Positions 8,233 through 17,473 of a stretch of 64,000 bases of DNA are shown here, in pieces. Each line of letters begins with the position of its first letter. Positions within the stretch are counted from its first letter, which is position 1. The notes beneath the pieces were generated by a model that saw nothing but the letters and a program-made list of their open reading frames with translations, ran no database searches and was not told where the DNA came from. Both the position numbers and the translations under genes were made by a program. Where the stretch lies: NCBI GenBank assembly GCA_964464465.1, contig CAYXGF010000002.1, positions 31,185 to 95,184 on the forward strand, given 5' to 3'. The stretch is from UBA940 sp964464465. GTDB lineage: Bacteria > Bacteroidota > Bacteroidia > Bacteroidales > Rikenellaceae.

Positions 8233-8757
8233 ATGTTGGAGGAGTTCGACCCGGAGATAGACCCGTCCATAAGAGAGGAGATGGAGCAGGCGCAGCGTGA
8301 GAAAGAGCTGGCCGAGCGCGTGGACCTGCTTGTGGAGCGGAAGATGCGGGCCATGATGTCGGACAAGGCCGGCGGAGAGAGTGCGGACGGGCAGCAGCAG
8401 GATGCGGAACAGCAGTCGGAGGCCGAGGCCCCGAAGTCTCCGTCCAGAACGCGCAAGGCCGTGCGTTCGATTCTGTCGGGCAGCATCCTTTCCAGTCCGG
8501 AGATGAAGAAGCTCTACCCGTATCTTCTGATTACGGCCGCTTTGCTTCTGCTTCTGATAACATCGACGTTCTATATTCAGAAACTGTACAGGCAGCAGAG
8601 CCGTCTGGACAGTCAGATAAAGGAGCTGCGCACCCGGGCTGTCGAACTGTCGGCCGAACGTGTCCAGCAGACCAGCCGCAGCGGTATAGTGAGCCGTGCA
8701 CGCAGGCAGGGGCTTTACATAGAGGAGTCGGTGACTCCGGTAAAGGTAATCGAGTAA
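8233..8757 (+). CDS. FtsL-like cell division protein
   Basis: Small bitopic membrane protein expected to join the FtsQLB complex and activate septal peptidoglycan synthesis. The 174-residue protein has an unusually long, charged, Gln/Glu-rich cytoplasmic region (residues 1-90), a single membrane span at about 95-114 (YPYLLITAALLLLLIT), and a periplasmic coiled coil (YRQQSRLDSQIKELRTRA) ending in a short conserved tail. Sequence identity to classical FtsL cannot be judged by eye, but size, topology and the position between rsmH and ftsI make FtsL the natural assignment. It begins 4 bases after rsmH. Confidence 0.8.
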   Translation: MLEEFDPEIDPSIREEMEQAQREKELAERVDLLVERKMRAMMSDKAGGESADGQQQDAEQQSEAEAPKSPSRTRKAVRSILSGSILSSPEMKKLYPYLLITAALLLLLITSTFYIQKLYRQQSRLDSQIKELRTRAVELSAERVQQTSRSGIVSRARRQGLYIEESVTPVKVIE

Positions 8758-8763
8758 TGGAGC

Positions 8764-10986
8764 ATGGAGAGGAGACCGTCGAAAATAAAACGTACCATTC
8801 TGGCCCGGACGCGATTCTTGCAGCTGGTGTTCTGGGCTATCGGCATATGTATTCTTCTGCGTATACTGTGGATACAGATGGGACCCGAGTCGGAGCGTCT
8901 GCGCAAGCAGGCCGAGAGGGTGAATTTCAGCGTGGTGATGCAGGATGCCGCGCGTGGCGACATACTGGGCCGTGACGGGGAGATTCTGGCCACCTCGCTG
9001 CCGAGGTATTTCGTCGGTATAGACTACAAGGCGGGAAGTTTCTCGGACGAGGTGCTGAGCGAAGGAATCGACGGACTCAGCGAATCGCTGTCCCGTTTTT
9101 TCGGTGACAGGAGCGCGGCCGAATACAAGCGTATGATAAGGAACGGATATGCCAACCGTGACCGCAGACGCTATCAGCGTGTAACGCCGCGTGCCGTGAA
9201 TTACAATGAGTTGCAGGTCATAAAACAGTTCCCGATACTTCGCCTTCCGCGGAACCGCGGCGGGAGGATAATCGAGCAGGATATAGAGCGCGTGAGACCG
9301 TTCGGCGGACTTGCCGAACGAACCATAGGCAAGACGGCCGAATATACCGATACGGTGGTCAAGCCGGGTCTCGACCCTTCGAAAAGCGCCGTTACGGAGA
9401 AACGCACCGTGAAGGGATATACCGGTATCGAACGCTCTTTCGACGAGTCGCTCCGCGGACGGCACGGCTGGGTGCTCAAACAGAAGATAAGCAGCTCGCT
9501 GTGGGTGCCGGTGAAGAGTCCGCTCAATGTCGAGCCTGTCAACGGCAAGGATATTCTCACCACCATCGACACGGACATACAGGATGTGGCCGAGCAGGCG
9601 CTCCGGCGGCGTCTTGTCGAGGCTTCGGCCACGTGGGGGACGGTGGTTGTCATGGAGGTGGCGACCGGCGAGATTCATGCCATAGCCAATCTGACACGCT
9701 ACGGACAGGAGTGCCGCGAGGATGTGAACTATGCGATAGGCGCCAGACTGGAACCTGGCTCGACGTTCAAGCTCGCCTCGCTGCTGGCGCTTATAGACGA
9801 TGCCGGCATGGACATAGGCGACAGGGTGGATACGGAGCACGGACGGGTGACGCTGGACGGCAAGACATATGTGGATGACCATAAGGTGGATTCGCTTCTG
9901 ACTCTCAAACAGGTGTTCGAGCTCTCGTCGAATGTGGGATTCATAAAGTGTGTGCGGGAGCACTATAAGGAGCGCCCGCAGAGATTCGTCGATTTCGTTT
10001 CACGGCTGGGCATGCGCCAGAGTCTGGGAACGAGGATTGAGGGCGAGGCCGTTCCGAAGATGTGGACTCCGGCCGACAAGGGGCGCGGGCAGTGGAGCAA
10101 GCTCACGCTCAATGCCATGGCCTACGGCTACGGTTTCGAGATAAGTCCGCTGCACACCCTGACGCTGTATAATGCCGTGGCCAATGACGGACGCATGGTG
10201 CGTCCCAAGCTGATTCGAGAGATAAGGCAGTACGGCCAGACGCTGGAAGAGTTCCCCACGGAGTACATCAACCGCAAGATATGTTCGGAGAGCACGCTCC
10301 GGAAGGTGCGCGAGTGTCTGGAAGGTGTGGTGGATGCCGGTACGGGAAGCGCGTTGAAGAACCCTTATTACAGCGTTGCGGCCAAGACGGGAACGGCGCA
10401 GGTCGTAAACGACAGGGGCGGATATGTCGACGAATACGGCGGTCGGCACTATCTGGCGACTATGGTAGGTTATTTCCCGGCCGATAATCCGAAATATTCG
10501 TGCATAGTAGCCATAAAGACATATTACGGACACGGCAACTACGGGAACTATTACGGTGCCGGACTTGCCGGACCTGTGTTCAAGGCCGTGGCCGACCGCA
10601 TCTATTCTTCCAATGTGCAGTGGCAGCAGCCCGTCAGGGAGAAGACGCCGCGGCGGAGCGAGGCTCCCGTGGAACTTAAAGGGGGAGACGGCGAGCAGAT
10701 ACGCTGTGCGGCCGCGAAGCTGGGCATAGACTTGCAGCGCGACGGGCGGCTCAAAGGCTGGACCTCGACCGTTTCGGATTCGGCTGTCGTGAGAACGTCC
10801 AGGATGGATGTCGATGACGGTACGGTTCCTTCCGTCAAGGGAATGGGTCTCAAAGATGCCGTGTATCTGTTGGAGAGTCTCGGACTGAGGGTATCGTTCA
10901 GCGGCAAGGGAAAGGTGGTGTCGCAGTCTGTGGCTCCGGGAACCAGAATAAACAAGGGACAGAGTATAGTTTTGACGTTAAGATAG
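8764..10986 (+). CDS. ftsI: Septal penicillin-binding protein (FtsI/PBP3 type) with PASTA domain
   Basis: Transpeptidase that cross-links septal peptidoglycan, partnered with FtsW. The 740-residue protein has an N-terminal signal anchor (about residues 18-37), a PBP dimerisation domain, and the three catalytic motifs: SxxK as STFK (333-336), SxN as SSN (388-390) and KTGTAQ (541-546). A C-terminal PASTA domain covers about residues 675-740 (VPSVKGMGLKDAVYLLESLG). A terminal PASTA on FtsI is common in Bacteroidetes but absent from E. coli FtsI. It starts 6 bases after the FtsL-like gene. Confidence 0.95.
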   Translation: MERRPSKIKRTILARTRFLQLVFWAIGICILLRILWIQMGPESERLRKQAERVNFSVVMQDAARGDILGRDGEILATSLPRYFVGIDYKAGSFSDEVLSEGIDGLSESLSRFFGDRSAAEYKRMIRNGYANRDRRRYQRVTPRAVNYNELQVIKQFPILRLPRNRGGRIIEQDIERVRPFGGLAERTIGKTAEYTDTVVKPGLDPSKSAVTEKRTVKGYTGIERSFDESLRGRHGWVLKQKISSSLWVPVKSPLNVEPVNGKDILTTIDTDIQDVAEQALRRRLVEASATWGTVVVMEVATGEIHAIANLTRYGQECREDVNYAIGARLEPGSTFKLASLLALIDDAGMDIGDRVDTEHGRVTLDGKTYVDDHKVDSLLTLKQVFELSSNVGFIKCVREHYKERPQRFVDFVSRLGMRQSLGTRIEGEAVPKMWTPADKGRGQWSKLTLNAMAYGYGFEISPLHTLTLYNAVANDGRMVRPKLIREIRQYGQTLEEFPTEYINRKICSESTLRKVRECLEGVVDAGTGSALKNPYYSVAAKTGTAQVVNDRGGYVDEYGGRHYLATMVGYFPADNPKYSCIVAIKTYYGHGNYGNYYGAGLAGPVFKAVADRIYSSNVQWQQPVREKTPRRSEAPVELKGGDGEQIRCAAAKLGIDLQRDGRLKGWTSTVSDSAVVRTSRMDVDDGTVPSVKGMGLKDAVYLLESLGLRVSFSGKGKVVSQSVAPGTRINKGQSIVLTLR

Positions 10987-10998
10987 AACAGGAAGTAT

Positions 10999-12465
10999 AT
11001 GAAGAGTATCGGGGAATTGCTTGCCGGAGTATCGGTTGTGCGTATGGCGGGAGATGCCGGCGTGGAGGTGTCGCGTCTGGGGTTCGATTCCAGAGAGGCC
11101 GGACCGGGCATGCTCTTTTTCGCCGTGTCGGGGACGGCTCTCGACGGGCACGATTATATAGACGGCGCGCTGGATGCCGGTGCCGTGGCGGTGGTGTGCG
11201 AGCGTATGCCGCAGACGCTGCGCGACTCGGTCACCTATGTGCAGGTGGAGGATTGCGCCGGGGCGATGTCCCGGATTGCCGCCGCCTTTTACGATAATCC
11301 GAGTCGGAAGCTGCATCTTGTAGGCGTGACAGGAACGAACGGCAAGACCACTACCGCCACGCTGCTCTACGACCTGTTCAGGGCGATGGGCTTTAAGGCT
11401 GGACTTATATCTACGGTGGTGTATGCGGTCGACGGCGACAGGCGTCCCTCGACGCACACTACGCCCGATGCCATACGTCTTAACGGTCTGATGGCTGAAA
11501 TGGTCGATGCCGGCTGCCAGTATTGCTTTATGGAGGTGAGCTCGCACAGTATCGTGCAGAAACGTATAGGCGCCCTGTGTTTCGAGGGGGCTGTTTTCTC
11601 TAACATCACGCTCGACCACCTTGACTATCATAAGACTTTCGCCGATTACATAAAGGCCAAGAAGGCGCTTTTCGACTCGCTTCCCGACACATCTTTCGCC
11701 ATAGTAAATACGGACGACCGCAACGGAGGGGTGATGGTGCAGAACTGCCGGGCCCGTATCAGGACGCTGTCGCTGCGCAGTATGGCGGATTACAGGTGCC
11801 GGATTGTCGAGATGCTGCCCGGTGGAATGCAGATGGTAATCGGCGGATGCGACGTGTGGGTAGGTTTCACAGGCCGGTTCAATGCTTACAATCTGCTGTC
11901 GGTCTATGCCGTGGCGATGGAGCTTGGGGCCGATTCGGACACCGTGCTGACGGCACTCAGCACGCTTTCTCCGGTGAGCGGCCGGTTCGAGACGCTCGGC
12001 TCCAAGAGCGGCATTACGGCTATCGTGGACTATGCGCATACGCCGGATGCCTTGCAGAATGTGATAGATACGGTCAACGAGATACGCCGCTCCGCGCAGC
12101 GGCTGTTCATAGTGGTTGGATGCGGCGGCGACAGGGATGCCTCGAAGCGTCCTGTTATGGGACGCATAGCGGCCGACGGCGGCGACATGGCGATTTTCAC
12201 GTCGGACAATCCGCGCACGGAGAATCCGGATGAGATTCTGCGGCAGATTTGTTCTTCGCTCACGCCATCCGACAGATATATAGTGGTGCCGGACCGTGCG
12301 CAGGCTATCCGTGCGGCGGTGAGCATGGCCGGAGCCGGCGATATAGTGCTGGTGGCCGGAAAAGGACACGAGACGTATCAGATAATAGGAACACAGAAGC
12401 ATCACTTCGATGACAGGGAGCAGGTGGCCGCATGTCTGGCTGCTCTGGATGAAAAAATAGGATAA
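10999..12465 (+). CDS. murE: UDP-N-acetylmuramoyl-tripeptide synthetase MurE
   Basis: Adds the third residue to UDP-MurNAc-L-Ala-D-Glu in the cytoplasm. The 488-residue protein has the Mur ligase P-loop GTNGKTTT near residue 112, the HTTPDAIRL segment, LDHLDYHKTF and the substrate-selecting DNPR motif at residues 403-406. DNPR is the signature of enzymes using meso-diaminopimelate, which agrees with dapA at the left end of the window. It lies 12 bases after ftsI and 16 bases before mraY. Confidence 0.97.
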   Translation: MKSIGELLAGVSVVRMAGDAGVEVSRLGFDSREAGPGMLFFAVSGTALDGHDYIDGALDAGAVAVVCERMPQTLRDSVTYVQVEDCAGAMSRIAAAFYDNPSRKLHLVGVTGTNGKTTTATLLYDLFRAMGFKAGLISTVVYAVDGDRRPSTHTTPDAIRLNGLMAEMVDAGCQYCFMEVSSHSIVQKRIGALCFEGAVFSNITLDHLDYHKTFADYIKAKKALFDSLPDTSFAIVNTDDRNGGVMVQNCRARIRTLSLRSMADYRCRIVEMLPGGMQMVIGGCDVWVGFTGRFNAYNLLSVYAVAMELGADSDTVLTALSTLSPVSGRFETLGSKSGITAIVDYAHTPDALQNVIDTVNEIRRSAQRLFIVVGCGGDRDASKRPVMGRIAADGGDMAIFTSDNPRTENPDEILRQICSSLTPSDRYIVVPDRAQAIRAAVSMAGAGDIVLVAGKGHETYQIIGTQKHHFDDREQVAACLAALDEKIG

Positions 12466-12481
12466 AAACGGAAAAAGGATT

Positions 12482-13717
12482 ATGTTGTACGAACTTATAG
12501 GATATTTGGAACAGCTGGATATTCCGGGAGCCGGAATGTTGCGGTACATATCTTTCCGCTCGGCAGCGGCAGCCATCGCGGCGCTGCTTATCGGCATGAT
12601 GTTCGGCGGAAAGGTGATAAGGTTGCTGGCCCGCAAGCAGATTGGCGAGGATATTCGCAATCTGGGCCTCGAAGGACAGATGCAGAAGAAGGGGACGCCT
12701 ACCATGGGCGGACTTATAATAATCGCCTCGATAATCGTGCCCATACTGATTTTCGGCGATTTGGGAAATCATTACACCCTGCTGATGATGGTGTCCACGC
12801 TGTGGCTGGGACTGCTGGGATTCGCGGACGACTACATAAAGGTTTTCAGACGCAACAAGGAGGGGCTTAGCGGAAAGTTCAAGATAGTGGGACAGGTGGG
12901 GCTCGGAATAATCGTGGGTACGGCCATGTGGCAGAGTTCGGAGATAGTCGTCAAGGATGTTCCCAAGTCCGGCGACCTGATGCGTGATACCGAGGTGGTA
13001 GTGTTGACGCACCCCGAGGATATACCTTCGGAGAACGAGAAGACCACCAAGACCACGATACCGTTTTTCAAGAACAATGAATTCGATTACGGCATTTTCA
13101 CGGGACAGAAGGATGCCAATTCGACGGCTACGTGGATGCTGTATATCTTCGTGGCCATCTTTATCGTTACGGCGGTGTCGAACGGTGCCAATCTGACCGA
13201 CGGTCTGGACGGTCTTGTGACGGGCGTGTCGATTCCGATAATCATTGTGCTCGGAGCATTCGCGTATCTGTCGGGAAACGTCATCTACTCGCAATACCTT
13301 AATATAATGTATATTCCGGGCAGCGGCGAGCTGCTGGTATTTGCCGCCGCCACGGCCGGCGCACTGCTCGGTTTTCTGTGGCACAACTGCTTTCCGGCGC
13401 AGGTCTTCATGGGCGATACCGGCTCTCTGGCCATAGGAGGTCTGATTGCCGTCTTCGCGCTTCTTGTACGCAAGGAGCTGCTGCTGCCGATTCTTTGCGG
13501 GATATTCATGGTGGAGAGTCTCTCGGTCATGACTCAGGTGGGATATTTCAAATATACGAAACGCAAATACGGCGAGGGCCGGCGCATACTTCTCATGTCG
13601 CCCTTGCATCACCACTATCAGAAGAAAGGTTTCCCGGAATCCAAGATAGTCATCCGTTTCGTGATTGTGCAGATACTTCTCTGCGCCATAACACTGGCTA
13701 CACTCAAAGTAAGATAG
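12482..13717 (+). CDS. mraY: Phospho-N-acetylmuramoyl-pentapeptide-transferase MraY
   Basis: Integral membrane enzyme making lipid I from UDP-MurNAc-pentapeptide and undecaprenyl phosphate. The 411-residue protein has the hallmarks KKGTPTMGG near residue 60, the DDxxK-type FADDYIKVF, the NGANLTDGLDGL motif near residue 235 and the HHHYQ motif near the C-terminus. It is about 50 residues longer than E. coli MraY because of a polar insertion around residues 155-200, between two membrane segments; insertions here are usual in Bacteroidetes. murD starts 11 bases after the stop. Confidence 0.97.
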   Translation: MLYELIGYLEQLDIPGAGMLRYISFRSAAAAIAALLIGMMFGGKVIRLLARKQIGEDIRNLGLEGQMQKKGTPTMGGLIIIASIIVPILIFGDLGNHYTLLMMVSTLWLGLLGFADDYIKVFRRNKEGLSGKFKIVGQVGLGIIVGTAMWQSSEIVVKDVPKSGDLMRDTEVVVLTHPEDIPSENEKTTKTTIPFFKNNEFDYGIFTGQKDANSTATWMLYIFVAIFIVTAVSNGANLTDGLDGLVTGVSIPIIIVLGAFAYLSGNVIYSQYLNIMYIPGSGELLVFAAATAGALLGFLWHNCFPAQVFMGDTGSLAIGGLIAVFALLVRKELLLPILCGIFMVESLSVMTQVGYFKYTKRKYGEGRRILLMSPLHHHYQKKGFPESKIVIRFVIVQILLCAITLATLKVR

Positions 13718-13728
13718 ATATATATATT

Positions 13729-15069
13729 ATGGAAAGACTCGTCGTCTTAGGAGGAGGAATAAGCGGTTACGGTTCCGCGGTGCTCGCCAAAAAGCAGGGA
13801 TTCGATGTTTTCGTATCCGACAGCGGTACGATTGCCGACAGGTATGTCGAGATTTTCGAGCGCTGGGATATTCCGTACGAACAGGGCGGGCATACGTTGG
13901 AGAAGATACTGTCAGCCGACATTGTGATAAAAAGCCCCGGCATCGGGGACAAGGCTCCGGTGATAAAGGAGCTGCGCCGGAATGGTAAGCGGATAATCTC
14001 CGAAATGGAGTTCGCCGCACGTTATACGGATGCCAGGACCATATGCATCACCGGCAGCAACGGCAAAACCACCACGACCACGCTCATATACAAGATACTG
14101 CGCGACGCAGGGTTCAATGTGGCTCTGGGCGGCAATATAGGCGAGAGCTTCGCATATTCCGTGGCTACCGGCTCGTTCGAATGGTATGTGCTGGAACTAA
14201 GCAGTTTCCAGCTCGACGGAATGTTCTCGTTCAGGGCCGATACCGCCGTGCTGATGAATATCACGCCCGACCATCTGGACCGATACAACTATTGTTTCCA
14301 GAACTATGCCGACAGCAAGATGAGAATCATCCGCAACCAGCTTCCGGGCGACGCTTTCATCTATTGCGCCGACGACAAGGTGTCCGCTGCCGAGGTCGCG
14401 GGGCGCGAGCTGACCCAGAAGGTGCTGCCGTTCACCTCTTCGGATGACAGGACCCGGGCGGCCTGGATGGACTGCGGCATGCTGCATGTGAGGTATGGTG
14501 ACAGGAGCGTCGATATTCCCGTCGGGGAGATGAAGATAAAGGGCATACATAACTGTTACAACGCCATGGCTGCCGCACTTGCGGCGCTCACGGCCGGAGT
14601 GGACCCGCGGAGCATCGAGCGCAGCATTCTCGACTTCGGCGGGGTGGAGCACCGTCTGGAAAGGGTCTGCGTCAGGTCCGGTGTGGAGTTCGTCAACGAC
14701 TCGAAGGCCACGAATGTGGATTCTGTGTGGTATGCTCTGGAAAGCATGACGCGTCCCACGGTGTGGATAGCCGGAGGAACGGACAAGGGCAACGATTACG
14801 CACCTCTTATGAAGTTCGCCGGACAGAAGGTCAAGGCGCTGGTCTGCATGGGAATAAACAATGAAAAGCTCACGCGCGACTTCCGCGGCGTGATACCTCA
14901 GATTTTCAGCACCCACTCGCTGGACGAGGCCATGCGCTGCGCCGTAAAGGTCGCGCGCGAGGGCGATACCGTGCTTCTGTCCCCGGCATGCGCGAGCTTC
15001 GACCTTTTCCGCAACTATGAGCATCGCGGCCGGGAGTTCAAACGGTGGATAGAGCAGAATGTGAAATAA
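13729..15069 (+). CDS. murD: UDP-N-acetylmuramoylalanine--D-glutamate ligase MurD
   Basis: Adds D-glutamate to UDP-MurNAc-L-Ala. The 446-residue protein starts MERLVVLGGGISGYG (N-terminal Rossmann-like domain), has the P-loop GSNGKTTTT near residue 107, NITPDHLDR near 182, GGVEHRLE, VNDSKATN and the C-terminal SPACASFDLF motif. The frame is open further upstream inside mraY, but the ATG at 13729 gives the normal N-terminus and no overlap. Confidence 0.97.
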   Translation: MERLVVLGGGISGYGSAVLAKKQGFDVFVSDSGTIADRYVEIFERWDIPYEQGGHTLEKILSADIVIKSPGIGDKAPVIKELRRNGKRIISEMEFAARYTDARTICITGSNGKTTTTTLIYKILRDAGFNVALGGNIGESFAYSVATGSFEWYVLELSSFQLDGMFSFRADTAVLMNITPDHLDRYNYCFQNYADSKMRIIRNQLPGDAFIYCADDKVSAAEVAGRELTQKVLPFTSSDDRTRAAWMDCGMLHVRYGDRSVDIPVGEMKIKGIHNCYNAMAAALAALTAGVDPRSIERSILDFGGVEHRLERVCVRSGVEFVNDSKATNVDSVWYALESMTRPTVWIAGGTDKGNDYAPLMKFAGQKVKALVCMGINNEKLTRDFRGVIPQIFSTHSLDEAMRCAVKVAREGDTVLLSPACASFDLFRNYEHRGREFKRWIEQNVK

Positions 15070-15085
15070 TTTTTTCGGAAAGGCG

Positions 15086-16351
15086 ATGACGGTTAAAAGC
15101 GATACCCGGTGGAGCCCGCGCATAGGCGGTGACGGAGCGTTGTGGTTCATAATCATAGTGTTGGGGTTCATGTCCGTATTTGTGGTCTACTCCTCCCTCG
15201 GAGCTTCGGTTTACAGACCGTCGGGAGACGACCGCAGCTTTTTCGGCGTTCTGTTCGGGCAGGTGAAGATGGTGCTGATGGGCCTTGCCGCCGTATGGTT
15301 CGTCCAGACATTCAATTATCAGAAATACATGCGTCTGGCCACTCCCATTTATATTCTGGCGTTCGCGGCCACTGTCATGACCTATCTTGTCGGCGAGAGC
15401 AAGTCCGAGGCCACCCGCTGGCTGACCATACCGCTGCTGAACTTCACGTTCCAGCCGTCGGACTTCCTCAAAGTGGCCACGGTGATGATTCTTGCCCGCA
15501 ATCTCGCCCGCAGAATCAACAAGGACGGCATTAGCCAGAGGCTGCTGCCTCCTCTGCTGTTCTGGCGCAATCCCCGGTTCAGCCGCAAGGTGTGGATGGA
15601 GTCTACCCGGCCGCTGGTCGTGCCGATACTCCTTTCCTGCGGCGTGGTGATGGTGGCCAATCTGTCCACGGCGCTGGTGATATTCGCCAGCTGCGTCATC
15701 ATGCTTTTCATCGGCAGGATACGTGTGTCGGAGATACTGCGTTTCGTGATAACCATAGCTGCCGCCACGGTGCTGCTGCTCGGGTTTCTGAAAATGATTG
15801 GACGGGCGCCGGCGCGTCTGGATACGTGGATTCACCGTATAGAACACTTCACGGGCACCGGCGATGCCGCGCGGGACGATGCCTCCGACTACGACTACCA
15901 GACCGAGCAGGCCAAGATAGCCATCGCTCTGGGCGGATTTGCCGGTAGCGGTGCCGGGCAGAGCATCCAGCGCAACAATCTCCCGCTGGCCGAATCCGAC
16001 TACGCATTCGCATTCATCATAGAGGAGTACGGGGCTGTCGTGGCGGCGCTGATAATTTTTCTCTACATGAGTATTCTCGCGCGTGCGATTACAATATTCA
16101 AGCGCTGCGCTACCGGTCTGCCGAGTCTTCTCGTGCTCGGGCTGGCGCTTCTGATAGTGATACAGGCAGTGTGCCATATGATGGTGTCGACCGACATGAT
16201 GTTCCCGACTGGACTCACGCTGCCGCTTATAAGCAAGGGCGGTTCGTCCGAGCTTTTCACCTCGATTGCTCTGGGGATGATACTCGGAATCAGCCGTCAG
16301 GTGTCGGACTGCACCGTACAGGGACCCAAAAGCGAATCATTAACCGAATAG
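15086..16351 (+). CDS. ftsW: Septal peptidoglycan glycosyltransferase FtsW (SEDS family)
   Basis: Polytopic SEDS protein that polymerises lipid II at the septum with FtsI. The 421-residue protein has about ten membrane segments, a WLTIPLLNFTFQPSDF segment matching the family's FQPSE-type motif near residue 125, the large extracytoplasmic loop with YQTEQAKIAIALGG, and the C-terminal FPTGLTLPLISKGGSS signature. Its place between murD and murG within the division cluster supports FtsW rather than RodA. Confidence 0.95.
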   Translation: MTVKSDTRWSPRIGGDGALWFIIIVLGFMSVFVVYSSLGASVYRPSGDDRSFFGVLFGQVKMVLMGLAAVWFVQTFNYQKYMRLATPIYILAFAATVMTYLVGESKSEATRWLTIPLLNFTFQPSDFLKVATVMILARNLARRINKDGISQRLLPPLLFWRNPRFSRKVWMESTRPLVVPILLSCGVVMVANLSTALVIFASCVIMLFIGRIRVSEILRFVITIAAATVLLLGFLKMIGRAPARLDTWIHRIEHFTGTGDAARDDASDYDYQTEQAKIAIALGGFAGSGAGQSIQRNNLPLAESDYAFAFIIEEYGAVVAALIIFLYMSILARAITIFKRCATGLPSLLVLGLALLIVIQAVCHMMVSTDMMFPTGLTLPLISKGGSSELFTSIALGMILGISRQVSDCTVQGPKSESLTE

Positions 16352-16357
16352 AAAGAT

Positions 16358-17473
16358 ATGAAACCGGTAAGAATAATACTCAGCGGAGGCGGCACGGGAG
16401 GTCACATATACCCTGCCGTGGCGACGGCCGAAGCGCTCCGGAGACGTCTCGGCGACAGGGTGCGGCTGCTTTTCGTCGGTGCGGAGGGCAGGATGGAGAT
16501 GGAGAAGATTCCGGCGCTCGGATACGACATAAAGGGGCTTCCGGTGTCGGGACTGAGACGTTCCCTCTCTCCCGGAGCCGTGGCAGACAACCTGATGCTG
16601 CCTGCCAAGATTTTGCGCAGCGTGCATTCGGCCCGTGACATAATACGCTCGCTGGGAGCCGATGCGGTCGTGGGATTCGGAGGATATGCGAGCGCGCCGG
16701 TACTCTTCGCGGCCCAGCTGATGGGAGTTCCGACCCTGATTCAGGAGCAGAACTCGTATGCAGGACTTACGAACAGGATACTGGGGCGCAGGGCACGGAC
16801 CGTATGCGTGGCGTATGAGGGCATGGAGAGATTCTTTTCAGAAGAAAAAATCGTCATGACGGGAAATCCGCTCAGAGGTTCGTTCTCCGGCACGGTCGAC
16901 CGGGGTGCCGCGCTGCGGTATTTCGGACTGCGCGACGATATGCCTGTCGTGCTGGTTGTCGGCGGAAGTCTCGGCACGCGGACGCTTAACGAGATGATGA
17001 AACGCAACATAGACTGTTTCGGACCTGAGGCCGGCATGCAGGTCATATGGCAGACAGGCCGGTATTACAGTGCGGAGATGGATGAGTTCATGCGCGGCAG
17101 GTGCGGCGACGGGATATGGCGTTCGGCATTTATCGAACGTATGGATTATGCCTATGCCGCGGCCGATTTGGTCATATCGCGCAGCGGTGCGTGTACGGTC
17201 TCGGAATTGTGCATCGCATGCAAGCCTGTCATCTTCGTTCCCTCGCCGAATGTCGCGGAGGACCATCAGACGAAAAACGCCCGGGCGCTTGTCATGCATG
17301 GTGCCGCACGCATGGTGGCTGACAGCGAGGCGGTGGAGAAGGCCGTGCCGCTCGCACGGGAGATTATCTCGGACAAGGTGCTTGCCGGGGAGCTGGGACA
17401 TAACATATCGGGGCTGGCCATAACCGATTCGGCGGACAGGGTGGCGGCGCAGATTGAAAAGATATTGAGATGA
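16358..17473 (+). CDS. murG: UDP-GlcNAc--lipid I N-acetylglucosaminyltransferase MurG
   Basis: Converts lipid I to lipid II at the cytoplasmic membrane face. The 371-residue GT-B enzyme has the glycine-rich loop SGGGTGGHIYPA at residues 9-20, the GFGGYAS motif near residue 107, LIQEQNSYAG, a second glycine-rich loop VGGSLGTRTLN and the donor-binding RSGACTVSEL segment. Its stop overlaps the murC start, indicating coupled translation. Confidence 0.97.
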   Translation: MKPVRIILSGGGTGGHIYPAVATAEALRRRLGDRVRLLFVGAEGRMEMEKIPALGYDIKGLPVSGLRRSLSPGAVADNLMLPAKILRSVHSARDIIRSLGADAVVGFGGYASAPVLFAAQLMGVPTLIQEQNSYAGLTNRILGRRARTVCVAYEGMERFFSEEKIVMTGNPLRGSFSGTVDRGAALRYFGLRDDMPVVLVVGGSLGTRTLNEMMKRNIDCFGPEAGMQVIWQTGRYYSAEMDEFMRGRCGDGIWRSAFIERMDYAYAAADLVISRSGACTVSELCIACKPVIFVPSPNVAEDHQTKNARALVMHGAARMVADSEAVEKAVPLAREIISDKVLAGELGHNISGLAITDSADRVAAQIEKILR